Part shown: positions 1 through 10,498 of the stretch, in pieces | How positions within the stretch are numbered: the stretch's first letter is position 1 | How the letters are laid out: each line of letters opens with the position of its first letter | Assembly (NCBI GenBank): GCA_016217595.1 | Contig: JACRHS010000018.1 | Span: 62,001-126,000, forward strand | Direction of reading: 5' to 3' | DNA: 64,000 nt | Source of the DNA: Opitutia bacterium | GTDB lineage: Bacteria; Verrucomicrobiota; Verrucomicrobiia; Opitutales; Opitutaceae | Made by a program: the position numbers and the translations under genes | The notes under the pieces: model-generated | Told to the model about the DNA's origin: nothing | The model's input: only the letters and a program-made list of their open reading frames with translations | Database searches by the model: none

Positions 1-41
1 CCGGTGCGGGCTTGCCCGCGTGTTCGCGTAAAACGGCGGCG

Positions 42-626
42 CTACGGTTTCGCCGCGCCGCCCTTGGCCGCAGCCTCGGCTGCGGCTTTGCGTTGGGCTT
101 CTTCGTAGGCCTTGCGCTGACGCATGCCGATCTCGAGCAAATCGCTCACCAACATGCGCGCTTCCCGCTCCTGGGCTTCGCGTGTGAGCAGCGGCGCGAC
201 GGGCGGCAACGCGCCGCCGGCGGGGCCGACATTGGGAATGGAGGGCGCGGGCTCGGGCACTTTGCTCGCGATGCCGCCTTTGGATGATGCCGGCTTGCGC
301 AGAGGCAACGTCTTGGTCTCTGCGCCGACGCGCACGACCGCTTCTTCCCGGACGGTGTCGCAACTGATCACTTCAAGCTCGTCGATCTTGGTGCCGACGG
401 CGAGCCAGCGTCCGCGATTTTTCGTCGCATCGACCAGACAGACATAGGTCTTGGGTTCGATGATGGTGATGCCCGCCAGTTGCAGGGGCGCGTTTTCGAT
501 CACGGCTGCGGCGGAAGTGCCGGCGGACAGAAAAGGCGATTCGTTGGTCAAGGTCCCTTCGGCCGCTCCCAGCGGCAGGCTCGCGCAAAGCACGGGCAGG
601 ACGAGCCATGTCGGACGATATTTCAT
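42..626 (-). CDS. exported protein with a possible GspC/PilP-like domain
   Basis: The 194-residue product starts with a clear signal peptide (MKYRPTWLVLPVLCASLPLGA, cleavage near residue 21). Residues about 45-110 read as a small beta domain (the LAGITIIEPKTYVCLVD stretch, then VGTKIDELEVISCD), which resembles the homology region of GspC/PilP pilus and type II secretion proteins. This is a pattern impression, not a firm family call. A proline-rich linker follows, and the tail is an Ala/Lys-rich helix (KAYEEAQRKAAAEAAAK) ending in KP. It is the last gene of a leftward group and is separated from the epimerase gene by about 60 bases. I cannot assign a function. Confidence 0.65.
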   Translation of the reverse strand: MKYRPTWLVLPVLCASLPLGAAEGTLTNESPFLSAGTSAAAVIENAPLQLAGITIIEPKTYVCLVDATKNRGRWLAVGTKIDELEVISCDTVREEAVVRVGAETKTLPLRKPASSKGGIASKVPEPAPSIPNVGPAGGALPPVAPLLTREAQEREARMLVSDLLEIGMRQRKAYEEAQRKAAAEAAAKGGAAKP

Positions 627-688
627 GTGACGGATGGGACCGTAGGGAGCGGCAAAAGGTTCGTCAATTTATCGCGGTTCGTCCGCGG

Positions 689-1753
<1,065 letters not shown>

Positions 1754-1771
1754 GATGAAATCGAAAGTTGC

Positions 1772-4054
1772 CTAAGTGCGGCGAACAGGGAGCGGCCAGC
1801 CCGCTGCACAGAGCGTAGCCAAGAGTCCTGCCACGGCTGCGGCAAGCGCCATCCCCACCGGTTTGGACGGCAACATTTCCGGAGTTGCGGCAACGTATAA
1901 AGCGGCAAAATAGGCGCAGGCGGCGAGCGCAACACCTGCCAGTGCTAACCCGTGGAGCCGGCTCATGGCCCAAACGGTGAGGCTGAAAAATAAAAGCAGT
2001 GGCACGTAAGAACCTTGATGGATAATCGCGCTATTGGGCTCCCAGAGTAAGAGCACCCATATGGCGATGGATGCACCGCTCCAAAGCAGGGCGTGGCAGA
2101 GAGAGGCAGCGCTGCGCTTGTCGGGGTTTCGCCCCATGCGCCACCAGACGAAGGGCAGCGCCGCCCAGCCCAAGCTCCACCATCCCAGCGAGCGAAAGAG
2201 GAAGAAAAAATCTTCGTTTAAACGGTTCCCGGGATTTTGTGGGCGGAAGTTGAACAACTCGGACCAATCGCCTGCGCACAAGTAATTCGCATTGGCTTGT
2301 CGCGCCTTGAGCAGCTCTGCTGGCGGGGTGTGGAAGTAGACATCGCGTAACGTTGCAAGTGTGCCGCGTTGATCTGGCGTTATGACGCCCGCGAGGTGCC
2401 ATTTGAGCAGCCGGTTGCCGGGAGGCTCATAGTAACGTTGGTAGAGAAACCACGGCAGGCATACGATCAGGGCGGCTACGCCGAAATAGAAGAGCCCGCG
2501 CCATCGTCGTTCGCCTCCGCTCCAAAGGAGAAGCGGCGCAAGTGGCAGCAGAGAGAAGGCGACTCCGCCATGGCTCAGGAATCCCAGTGCAGCAGTGATG
2601 CCGACCCATATCCAGTCGGCCGGGCGAGGATTGGATGCGGAGCGCCACAGCACCCAACCGCCTAACACGAATCCAGCGGCAGCCAATTTCGGCCACACAT
2701 AGAGCGTGTTGATCAGGAAAAACGCGTTGGCTGCCAGCAAACCGATCAGTCCCATGGTGCGGCGCAGTCCCAGTCCGAGCAGCTGCAACCAGGCAGCCAC
2801 CGCAGGCACCCACAATAGTTGCAGCCAAAAACCCATCGCTTGGCTCATGGAGTCGAACAGCGCTGTGTCCGTGGGGCGCAGACAGGGGCCGAGAAGGAGG
2901 ATCCAGCCGGCTTGCAGGGGAGGGCGGTCGCTGCTGAGCCAGTCCCCGCACAATTGCCGCGGGCTTTGTCCGTCGAGCAGGCGGCGGGCGAAATACTGGG
3001 GGATTTCATTATCTATCGGCAGCCATGACCGGTAACGATTGGCAGCCAGCCAGGACCAATTCGCGTCGCACGCGCGCAGGTGCAGCAATCCCAGATACAG
3101 CAGGCCGACTCCGCCGATCACGAGCCAGGGCCGCCACCATTGTGCGTCGCTCCAGAGCATGGAAGCGCGTTGGCCGCCTGCTTTAGTTTGCAACCAACAG
3201 AACGATCCGATGACCAGAGCGACGGCAAACGTGTCGCCTATCCGTGGGTGCGCGAAATAGGCCCAAAATGCCAGATAACCACCGAGCGCTAGGAGGCAGA
3301 TGCTTTTGAAAACTAAATGCGATGATGCGAGATCGCCATTATGTTTTTCCAACAGGCAGGCTGCGGCAGTTGCCAGGAGAGCGATCCAAAGAAAGCTCAG
3401 GCCAGCAGTGGACAAGCGACCAATGATGCGAGCGGTGGCGCGGTGAGTGATATCCGTGAAGAAGAGTTCGGTGATGCGCGCCTTCTCTGTCGCCTCGCTG
3501 AGGGTAATGGTGACGATGATTTGCCCGTTTTTTTTCTCCAGGGTCGGAAGCGATACGACCTGCCAGTTCGAGTTCGGTGCAAGTAGCTCGATATGTTCTG
3601 GGATCTGTTTTCCGGGTGCTTGCACGGTGACGCGGATGGGTTGTGCAAGCGGTCCGGCAACGGCGAAGGCAAGAGCCGCATGCCTTGGCAGAGCATTGAA
3701 TGTGGTTCGCACAACGGTCGGTGCCGCAGCCTGTGCTTTCCATACGCGGACGCGCACGCCGACTTCAGACAGGACTTCTGCATCCTGCGCTTGATAGGCG
3801 TCGGAATGCTCAATTGACACAGTCGGCAATGTGGCCGGACGGTCCAGCCACCTGCTCAACGCGCCCAAGGCCAGTGCGAGACCAAGGATCAACCACAGCC
3901 AGCGTTGATGTGGGCGACGGTGGAAAATCGATGTAAACGAAATCGACAAGACAGGCAGGACAGGTGGTGGGCGCAGCCAAGGCAAGAGCTTGTCGGAGAG
4001 TTGCGTTGACAGCTTTAGGGTTGCTTGGAGACGGGCAGACAGCCAACTCGACAC
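1772..4054 (-). CDS. multi-pass membrane protein, probable GT-C glycosyltransferase
   Basis: The 760-residue product has one N-terminal membrane helix (about residues 50-70), a periplasmic beta-rich region of about 150 residues, then about ten hydrophobic helices. Downstream of the first helices of the multi-pass part lies a loop with PIDNEIPQYFARRLLDG and then SSDRPPLQAGW. An acidic DE-type loop followed by an RPP motif is what GT-C lipid-linked-sugar glycosyltransferases of the ArnT/PMT type show, so that fold is my inference. The acceptor and sugar are unknown. The frame opens with a GTG at 4054, only 5 bases from the ATG of the divergent methyltransferase gene. This leaves no room for promoters, so the true start may lie further inside. 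Base composition is lower in GC than in the heptose operon. Confidence 0.75.
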   Translation of the reverse strand: MSSWLSARLQATLKLSTQLSDKLLPWLRPPPVLPVLSISFTSIFHRRPHQRWLWLILGLALALGALSRWLDRPATLPTVSIEHSDAYQAQDAEVLSEVGVRVRVWKAQAAAPTVVRTTFNALPRHAALAFAVAGPLAQPIRVTVQAPGKQIPEHIELLAPNSNWQVVSLPTLEKKNGQIIVTITLSEATEKARITELFFTDITHRATARIIGRLSTAGLSFLWIALLATAAACLLEKHNGDLASSHLVFKSICLLALGGYLAFWAYFAHPRIGDTFAVALVIGSFCWLQTKAGGQRASMLWSDAQWWRPWLVIGGVGLLYLGLLHLRACDANWSWLAANRYRSWLPIDNEIPQYFARRLLDGQSPRQLCGDWLSSDRPPLQAGWILLLGPCLRPTDTALFDSMSQAMGFWLQLLWVPAVAAWLQLLGLGLRRTMGLIGLLAANAFFLINTLYVWPKLAAAGFVLGGWVLWRSASNPRPADWIWVGITAALGFLSHGGVAFSLLPLAPLLLWSGGERRWRGLFYFGVAALIVCLPWFLYQRYYEPPGNRLLKWHLAGVITPDQRGTLATLRDVYFHTPPAELLKARQANANYLCAGDWSELFNFRPQNPGNRLNEDFFFLFRSLGWWSLGWAALPFVWWRMGRNPDKRSAASLCHALLWSGASIAIWVLLLWEPNSAIIHQGSYVPLLLFFSLTVWAMSRLHGLALAGVALAACAYFAALYVAATPEMLPSKPVGMALAAAVAGLLATLCAAGWPLPVRRT

Positions 4055-4059
4055 GCAAC

Positions 4060-4827
4060 ATGAAGAATTTCTTCGGCATCGCTCCGAGTGCGCAGAACGC
4101 GGTCGATCTGTTCGCCGGCAGCTGGTCTTCGCGGCTGCCGCCCGAGGCGGGCGAGGTGCAGGCTGGAGCGACGCCGTTGCATGGCGATTTCCGCGTGCAA
4201 TGGGCGTTCGAGAAGCTGGGCGGCGTGGCGGGTCAACGCGTCCTCGAAATCGGCCCGCTGGAGGCGGCGCACACCTACATGTTCGAAAAGGCCGGCGCGA
4301 GCGAGGTGCTGGCGGTCGAGGCCAATGGCGCGGCGTATCTGCGCTGTCTGATCGCGAAAGAGCTCGTCGGGTTAAAGCGCGCGCGATTTTTGTTGGGCGA
4401 TGCGGTGCGTTATCTCGAGCAGACGCAGGAGCGGTTCGACTTCGGTCTTGCCTGCGGGGTGCTGTATCACTTGATCGAACCTCTACGGTTCTTGCGCCTG
4501 TTTATCGAGCATTGTGATCGTTTTTTCATCTGGACCGTCGTGTACGATTCGACGTGGGTGGAAAAGCATCCGGAGTATGCCCATAAATTTGGCGTTAAGG
4601 CTCCGATTGCGGAAGCCGGATTCCGATGCGATGCGCGGGTTTTCGCATATGCTGAGGCGTTGGCCTGGAACGGATTTTGTGGCGGAGGGGAAACACACGC
4701 ACTGTGGCTTACACGCGATGATCTCATGTGCGCAGTTGAGTACTTTGGCGGCGAAGTTGTCGCAATGCAGGATGAAATACATCCGTTCAGTCCGGCGATC
4801 TGGCTGGCCGTGCGACGCAAACGCTAG
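4060..4827 (+). CDS. class I SAM-dependent methyltransferase
   Basis: The 255-residue product carries the SAM-binding glycine region VLEIGPLEAAHTYMFEKAGA (motif I), an acidic motif II (VLAVEAN), and motif IV with ACGVLYHLIEP, where the DUF1698/TylF-like enzymes have GVLYH. It probably methylates a sugar or glycolipid of the surrounding locus; this is inferred from location. The frame is open further upstream to 3964, but the ATG at 4060 (MKNFFG) begins the recognisable protein and avoids overlap with the divergent membrane-protein gene. About 160 bases of non-coding sequence follow before the next gene, which faces it. Confidence 0.8.
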   Translation: MKNFFGIAPSAQNAVDLFAGSWSSRLPPEAGEVQAGATPLHGDFRVQWAFEKLGGVAGQRVLEIGPLEAAHTYMFEKAGASEVLAVEANGAAYLRCLIAKELVGLKRARFLLGDAVRYLEQTQERFDFGLACGVLYHLIEPLRFLRLFIEHCDRFFIWTVVYDSTWVEKHPEYAHKFGVKAPIAEAGFRCDARVFAYAEALAWNGFCGGGETHALWLTRDDLMCAVEYFGGEVVAMQDEIHPFSPAIWLAVRRKR

Positions 4828-4986
4828 CCGAGATGCTTGGCAGATTGTCGAATCAGGCTGAATTCTGTCGTGGGACACAGAGATCTTGCAGTCCAGTCAT
4901 GAAGTCATAGCGAAATGTCTGGTTTCCAAATTCAGTTTTTCTTTCACCTCTCGGTGCGTGCATAGTGCGCGAGAAGGGAATCGCGG

Positions 4987-7900
4987 TTATGCACGCAGTC
5001 GGCTGACGGCTGGTGGTTGACGCCAAGTAAGTGCGCTCAGTGCTGCGAGCAAAAGCACGGCACTGACGCGGAGGACCCAGCTGGCGTGCTTGCGCAGATT
5101 ATAGGCATACCAAGAGCCGCGGCCCATTTCGGTTGGATTGGCGAATGCGAATCCACCTACGCCGGCCGGTAATTCAACAACTACCCGCACCGTACTGCCT
5201 GCCGGCTGCAATAGATGGGCGGTTTGCCAGCGATGACCGACTATCTGTTGAACTTGGAGCGGCGTGCGCCTCCCATCGGCCGCTTCCAACCAGAGCACGT
5301 TGGGCGGTAACTCGGGGGCTCCAGAGAAGGTAAAACGCAGCACAGGCAAGCTATTGGCCGGCAGCGGCTCGCTGATGAATTTCGCCGGGCCATGCGTCGC
5401 GTTCCAGGCAACGCGGTCGGGCTGGCCGGGAAGAGGAGCGGGCTCTGTACAGGCAAAGCCTTGCGTGCCGGCCGCTGCCACGAGTCCTAAGTTTGGACGA
5501 ATGCTTACGGGCAGGAGCGAGCGGATTCCCGGATGCGATAAATACCAGATTAAGGATTGGGGATGGGTATGGGGCAGGGAGGCGATGGGGGCGGCGCTTA
5601 GCGTGGCCGGATCACCAGAACGTACGAACGCGCGTATGAGCTCACGTTCGTTGCGTTTGGCTTCCGGTCGCAATCGCAGCTCGGCCGCAACCGCCGTGTA
5701 ATTGACATAGACCGCCGAGCCCAGAACCGCCAACCAGAGGGTGGCGAGCCAAGCTGCTGCGGGCATGCGTTGGCGCCAGAGGCGAGCAGCGGCCAGTGCA
5801 TTGACGACGACGGTCGTGGCAAATAGATCGGCATATCGGAGCGACCCCATCAGACCGCCGCCGCGCCCATAGGCCAGGGCCGTGAGCTGCAGCCAGCACC
5901 ATAACCCCAAACCTACTAAAACAGCATCCACTGGATTGAGGGTTCGCTTTCGACAATGGTTGACGAAGTAAAGCATCCAAGGCGCCTGTAAAATCGCTGT
6001 GGCGAGGAGGCCCGAGGTCGCTGGCCAACTAAGTGCTTGTTGGAGTGACTGCATGTATTGGCCCACCGAGCTGGCCCGAAATTGATCGTGATAGGGCACG
6101 TGGTGGATGAGCTGCGCTCCGATCAACGAATATCCGGCCAATAGGGCGATCGCGACCGACTCCCGCCACGTCCATCGTCGGTTGCGCCAGCTGTGGTAAG
6201 CGAGCACGGCCATGCAGGGTGGGGCACATAAGAAACCGCTCGACATCGTGCCGAGCCCGACAAGCGCGAAGAGAAAGCCTCCCCACCAGAATCTGGTCAA
6301 CGGTCGATGACTCAGCATGAGCCAGATCGCGGCAAAACCGCATCCTTGGAGCAGGTAGAATTGGGATTGGAAACCGGCGAGCGTATTTTCCCACGCCAGC
6401 GGCAAGGCGAAAAGGGCGACAACGACCGCCAATACGAAGGCATAGGCGAGGCCTCGGGCCACTTTGCGCGCGTAAAGGAGAATCATGGCTGCCACGCTGG
6501 TGTGTAGCAGGGCGTTGAAGCTCATTTCGAGCAGGGGATCCCATTGCCGGTTGGCCGCAGTGAGACCGAAATTGATCAGCCGGGTGAACAAAATACGGTG
6601 CTCGTTGTGGGGCTGGAAGAATGCGCCAGCTCCCCAACGCCCTTCCGTATATGGTATGAAAAGCTTCCAAGCCTCTGCGTCCCACTGGTCCATATAGGGA
6701 ACATCGCTGCCGTAGGATTGGATTAGGACCAGCTTGGCGCTAAGGACAACGGCGATGGCCGTTGCAATGGTGCCGGCGAAGAGGCACCGCCGCATCGGTC
6801 GGGTGGTGAGTACAGATAAAAACGGCGCGGATCGGGCGATAGCTGCACCTAGTGTGCGAGGCTTGAGCGTGGCTTTGGCCTTGCCCCATGCGATTATCGT
6901 CACGCTCCACGTGGCGCAGCGCTGGCTTAGGGCGCGCAGGCTTTGAGTCAAACGGTGCCAGCCCTCGGCGGGCGGCTCGCGTCCGGCCAATGCTGCCAGC
7001 GCCAGTGCCAGCAGGCCGGCGCTCAGGCCGAAAATTCCGACGGAATATTTGCGGAGGTGGTGCGCGTACCACGAACCGCGGCCCATCTCGACCGGTTCGG
7101 CGAACGCGAACCAGTGACGGCCGGCGGGCAATTCCACCACGACTCGCACCTCGCTGCCCGTCGGCAGCGCCAGATGGGCGGTTTGCCAGCGGTGGCCGGC
7201 GATGCGTTGAACTTGCGGCGTCACGCGGCATCCGTCCGCTGTTTCGAGGCGGAGTGAGTCGGGGGGCAGGTCTGCGCTGCCGGCAAACACGAAGCGCAAC
7301 ACCGGCAGGCAATTCGCCGGCAGCGGTTCGCTCACAAATTTCGCCGGACCGCTGGTCGCGGACCATACCGCGTGGTCGGGCTGGCCTTCCAATTTCACGG
7401 GTGCGGTGCGCGCGAAGCCGACCGAGCCGGCCGCCGGTCGCAACGCGAGCTCCGGACGAATGCTCACCGGCAGTAGCGCGCGCATACCTGGATGCGAAAG
7501 CACCTCGGTCATCACTTCCAGTGTCGAGTGCGGCCACTCGTTGCCGGGTGCATTGCGGATCACCGCAGGATCGCCTGTGCGCACAAAATCGCGCATGTGA
7601 CGGCGCTCACCGGCTTTCACCGCAGAGAAACCATCGAGGTAAAAACGGTAGGCGTTGTCGGTCTGTGTGCGCAGGCCGAGCGTCAACGCGACCAGCCAGC
7701 CAGCGGCGACGAGACTCCAGGCCAGCGCCGCCCGCCCGCGCCACATCCGCGCCAGTGCGATGGCGTTGACGGCGACGCCGATGGCATAGAGATCGCAATA
7801 GCGTGGCGAGAGCACGCCGCAGTTGGCGCCGCGGGCGAAGGCCAGCGCGGCGATTTGCAGCCAGCTCCAGAGTGCGAGTCCGAGGAGCACGGCGTCGGCC

Positions 7901-8790
7901 GGCGCAAGTCGGCGGTTACGCCAGCATGAGAAGGCGCAGGCGATGGCGGGCAATTGCACGAGCAACGCGCACCACGGCCAGTCGGAGGCCGGCCATGCCA
8001 TCGCGGTGCACAAGCTCAGCAGCCACTCACCCGCCGTTCCGGCGCGCAGTGGGAGATGCCCCGGCACCGGGTTGATGAGCTTCATGCCGGCCACGCAGAT
8101 CGCCAGCCAGAGCATGGCCGCGACGGTGTCGCGCCACGTCCAACGGCGTTCGCACCATGCGCGCGCCACCAGCACGGCGAGCGCGGCGGCGGCGGCCATG
8201 AAGCCCGACGACATCGCGCCGAGGCTGAGCGCTCCGACGAGCGTCCCGGCCCACCAGCGTGCACTCAACGGCTGGGCGGGCAGGCAGAGCCATAGCATTC
8301 CCAGCGCGGCCCACTCGATCAGGTAGAACTGAGACTGAAAGCCCGCGAGGGTGTTTTCCCACGCGAAGGGCAGGGCCAGCATCGCCACGGTCACGAGCGC
8401 CACAACGCCCCAGACAGCGCCGCGCGCGTGGCGGCGCGCAAAGGCCAGCAGCGCGGCGGCCAGCCCGACGTGGATCAGGGCGTTGACGCACATCTCGAGC
8501 AGCGGGTCCCATTGGCGGTTGCCGTAAGTGAGCGCGAAATTGAGCAGCCGTGTGAACAACACGCGGTGTTCGTTATGTGGCCAGTAGAAATTCTGCGGGG
8601 CGAGGCGATGTTCAGCGTAGGGGATATAGAGCAGCCGCGCTTGCGCGTCCCATTGATCCATGAACGGCACGTCGCTGCCGAGGTCGCGGATGAGCCAGAG
8701 CTTCGCGCCGAGCATGCAGCCAGCGGCGGACAGGATCGCCAGCGCGACCAACCAAGAGGGAGAAACGAAACGGCGAAGCAACGCGAGCAT
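4987..8790 (-). CDS. giant membrane protein made of two tandem GT-C-like copies
   Basis: The 1267-residue product consists of two homologous halves with a period of about 656 residues. Each half starts with one membrane helix, then a loop with GSDVP(F/Y)MDQWDA, a PHNEHR(V/I)LFTRL motif and NRQWDPLLEM. About nine more helices follow, then a beta domain of about 110 residues (GPAKF(V/I)SEPLPAN ... GHRWQTAHL ... VRVVVELPAG ... EMGRGSWYA) and a last helix. MDQW is at residue 44 in the first copy and about 700 in the second. Acidic residues in the first extracytoplasmic loop suggest a GT-C glycosyltransferase, which is an inference. The halves differ at many positions, and the C-terminal half (4987 to about 6850) is visibly less GC-rich, so the duplication is old or the halves have different histories. 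No stop or frameshift separates them. Confidence 0.8.
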   Translation of the reverse strand: MLALLRRFVSPSWLVALAILSAAGCMLGAKLWLIRDLGSDVPFMDQWDAQARLLYIPYAEHRLAPQNFYWPHNEHRVLFTRLLNFALTYGNRQWDPLLEMCVNALIHVGLAAALLAFARRHARGAVWGVVALVTVAMLALPFAWENTLAGFQSQFYLIEWAALGMLWLCLPAQPLSARWWAGTLVGALSLGAMSSGFMAAAAALAVLVARAWCERRWTWRDTVAAMLWLAICVAGMKLINPVPGHLPLRAGTAGEWLLSLCTAMAWPASDWPWCALLVQLPAIACAFSCWRNRRLAPADAVLLGLALWSWLQIAALAFARGANCGVLSPRYCDLYAIGVAVNAIALARMWRGRAALAWSLVAAGWLVALTLGLRTQTDNAYRFYLDGFSAVKAGERRHMRDFVRTGDPAVIRNAPGNEWPHSTLEVMTEVLSHPGMRALLPVSIRPELALRPAAGSVGFARTAPVKLEGQPDHAVWSATSGPAKFVSEPLPANCLPVLRFVFAGSADLPPDSLRLETADGCRVTPQVQRIAGHRWQTAHLALPTGSEVRVVVELPAGRHWFAFAEPVEMGRGSWYAHHLRKYSVGIFGLSAGLLALALAALAGREPPAEGWHRLTQSLRALSQRCATWSVTIIAWGKAKATLKPRTLGAAIARSAPFLSVLTTRPMRRCLFAGTIATAIAVVLSAKLVLIQSYGSDVPYMDQWDAEAWKLFIPYTEGRWGAGAFFQPHNEHRILFTRLINFGLTAANRQWDPLLEMSFNALLHTSVAAMILLYARKVARGLAYAFVLAVVVALFALPLAWENTLAGFQSQFYLLQGCGFAAIWLMLSHRPLTRFWWGGFLFALVGLGTMSSGFLCAPPCMAVLAYHSWRNRRWTWRESVAIALLAGYSLIGAQLIHHVPYHDQFRASSVGQYMQSLQQALSWPATSGLLATAILQAPWMLYFVNHCRKRTLNPVDAVLVGLGLWCWLQLTALAYGRGGGLMGSLRYADLFATTVVVNALAAARLWRQRMPAAAWLATLWLAVLGSAVYVNYTAVAAELRLRPEAKRNERELIRAFVRSGDPATLSAAPIASLPHTHPQSLIWYLSHPGIRSLLPVSIRPNLGLVAAAGTQGFACTEPAPLPGQPDRVAWNATHGPAKFISEPLPANSLPVLRFTFSGAPELPPNVLWLEAADGRRTPLQVQQIVGHRWQTAHLLQPAGSTVRVVVELPAGVGGFAFANPTEMGRGSWYAYNLRKHASWVLRVSAVLLLAALSALTWRQPPAVSRLRA

Positions 8791-9100
8791 GGCTAGGAAA
8801 CACAGTTGGACACTGAGAGCACCGAGTCGGCTGATGAGGTCACGGAGGCATGCGACACTTTCCAGTCCTGCGATTCGCGCCGGGTCTTGGGTTTTGCCGA
8901 CCGGCAGGCCGTACCCACGGGCGAGACGCCCATGTCAGAAGAGCGCTTCACCAAAACAAAAGTCCATGTCGTTTCGCGTATCTGTCGCGTGGTGGTATCG
9001 CGGAATTGGGTCAGAGTTTCACCCGTCGCTCGGCGCCCTCCGGCTTTTTCTCTGTGCGCTCCGTGACCCAGATCGAGTGCGGTATTCCGGTGCATGGCGG
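8791..9100. other. gap without a convincing gene
   Basis: The 310 bases between the giant membrane protein and the next methyltransferase gene hold only frames with unnatural composition. A short hairpin, GGGCG-aga-CGCCC at 8919-8931, is the only structure I see. Both neighbours read leftward, so the gap should contain the promoter of the membrane-protein gene, but I cannot point to one. Confidence 0.4.
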
Positions 9101-10090
9101 CTAGAGCGAGGCGATGGCGAAGAGGTGATAGTCGAGCGCCGCGCCTTCGGCGGTGCGCAGCGGAGCCTCGCCGTAGCCGAGGACTTCGATTTCGCGGAAA
9201 TGCGGCTGCAACAGCTCGCGCAGGCTTGCGCGCGAAAAGAAATTCCGGTGGTCGCTTTCCAGCAGATGCCACGGCACGGCGAGATGCGCGCGCCAGTAGG
9301 GGACGACCTCCAGGTTGGGCACCGAGATAAGCAGCCGGCGGCGAATCACACGGCGGACATCGGCGATGAACTGCGCGGGATGCTCCGTGTGCTCCAAGAC
9401 TTCGATGCAGATCGCGGCGTCGAATTCGCCGTCGGCAAACGGCAGCCGTTGCCCGTCCACCTGCCGGTGCGGCAAACCTTGGCGGGCGAGTTCGGCGCAG
9501 TCGGTGGCTTTCATTTCTGCCCCCATCCAGTCGTAACCGGCGGCGCGCAGGTGCCGGCCGTAGTAACCCAGCCCGCAACCGACATCGACGATGCGCGCCG
9601 GCGCGGGTGGCAGATAGCGCTGGAGCAATTCGAGTGTGCCGGCGCTGCCTACGGCCTGCGACGGGCCGCTGTTGTACATGTGTTCGCGGCGCACGAGAAA
9701 ACCGAAATCGCGCTGGAGCAGTTTGCCCCAGTCGCCCTGCCGGTAGTCGCGGGTGGACAGGACGATTTCGCGGCTTAACGCGGATTCGCTGCGACCATCA
9801 GCAAAGACGACGACGATTTCCAGTCGGAGCGACGGGCGGCCGATGAAATCGCCGGCGTCGGCCAGCACTGCGAACCCCGTGCACGTGTCGGCGGCGAGGC
9901 CGAGCACGGCGGACACATCGGCGCGCGGATAAAGCAGGGCGGTTTGTCCGACGACGCGGTTTTCCGCGCGAACTTCCACGCGGGTGATGTCCCGCTGCCG
10001 GTCCGCGGCAAACACCCAGCCCTGCACCCGCAGGCTGAGCGGGTCGCAGAGTTGTCGGTCGGTGGGAAGGTCGAGGGCGGCAGGGAGCAT
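9101..10090 (-). CDS. SAM methyltransferase with an N-terminal accessory beta domain
   Basis: The 329-residue product has two parts. Residues about 15-110 form a beta-rich module (VQGWVFAADRQ ... ALLYPRADVSAVLG ... TGFAV) that also occurs at the N-termini of two glycosyltransferases further along this locus. The rest is a class I methyltransferase: motif I IVDVGCGLGYYGRHL, then DGQRLPFADGEFDAAICIEVLEHTE, typical of Methyltransf_11 enzymes. It probably methylates a glycan or its precursor. The frame opens with a GTG at 10099, but the ATG at 10090 (MLPAALD) is the likelier start. Upstream lies the AT-rich island. Confidence 0.8.
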   Translation of the reverse strand: MLPAALDLPTDRQLCDPLSLRVQGWVFAADRQRDITRVEVRAENRVVGQTALLYPRADVSAVLGLAADTCTGFAVLADAGDFIGRPSLRLEIVVVFADGRSESALSREIVLSTRDYRQGDWGKLLQRDFGFLVRREHMYNSGPSQAVGSAGTLELLQRYLPPAPARIVDVGCGLGYYGRHLRAAGYDWMGAEMKATDCAELARQGLPHRQVDGQRLPFADGEFDAAICIEVLEHTEHPAQFIADVRRVIRRRLLISVPNLEVVPYWRAHLAVPWHLLESDHRNFFSRASLRELLQPHFREIEVLGYGEAPLRTAEGAALDYHLFAIASL

Positions 10091-10498
10091 GTGGATCACC
10101 TAGGCACGTAGCTATCCCACATGAAGACGCAATCACAGAGAGAAAACAATGCGCATTAAAGAAGTGAAAAAGATCTGGCCTGCGAGAAGTATAAACACTT
10201 GGCACAGGCGTGCAATGCTATAGGGCTAAATAATCACAGTTAAGAATGCTAAGAGTAAATATATGCCAAGCTTGGCGTCGTTGAGGATTCGTTAAAATAC
10301 AAATATAATTTGCTGTGCGGCAATGATATGCCTAGGCTTAAGTATAAGCCTAGGTGTTCTCTGCTGTAAACACCTAGGTATTGCGAGAATATAAAAGATG
10401 CAGTTGCAGGAATGGCTTGATCTATAATTATGTGCTGCTGTAGCTAATATATAGATTAGTAGTGTGCAATTGCAAATTGTGAGATGCGGGGTGTAGGA
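10091..10498. other. AT-rich gap at the left edge of the low-GC island
   Basis: No gene of reasonable length is visible. The sequence becomes abruptly AT-rich after about 10110. It contains a 12-base palindrome GCCAAGCTTGGC (10265-10276) and the three-arm CCTAGG hairpin described separately (10331-10378). A further CCTAGG lies at 10099-10104, immediately upstream of the methyltransferase start. The stretch lies downstream of the first beta-helix gene and upstream of the methyltransferase gene. Confidence 0.6.
10331..10378. repeat. two overlapping perfect hairpins sharing one CCTAGG arm
   Basis: CCTAGGCTTA (10331-10340) pairs perfectly with TAAGCCTAGG (10345-10354) across a 4-base loop. The central arm also begins a second perfect stem: CCTAGGTGTT (10349-10358) pairs with AACACCTAGG (10369-10378) across 10 bases. 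The two 10-bp stems share the central CCTAGG and therefore exclude each other. The site is downstream of the first beta-helix gene and could act as a terminator or a conformational switch. There is no clean T-tract, so it is not a standard intrinsic terminator. Confidence 0.75.

Noticed and set aside
8806..9066. 86-codon plus-strand ORF in the gap
   Set aside because: No recognisable features; the competing minus frame is equally poor.
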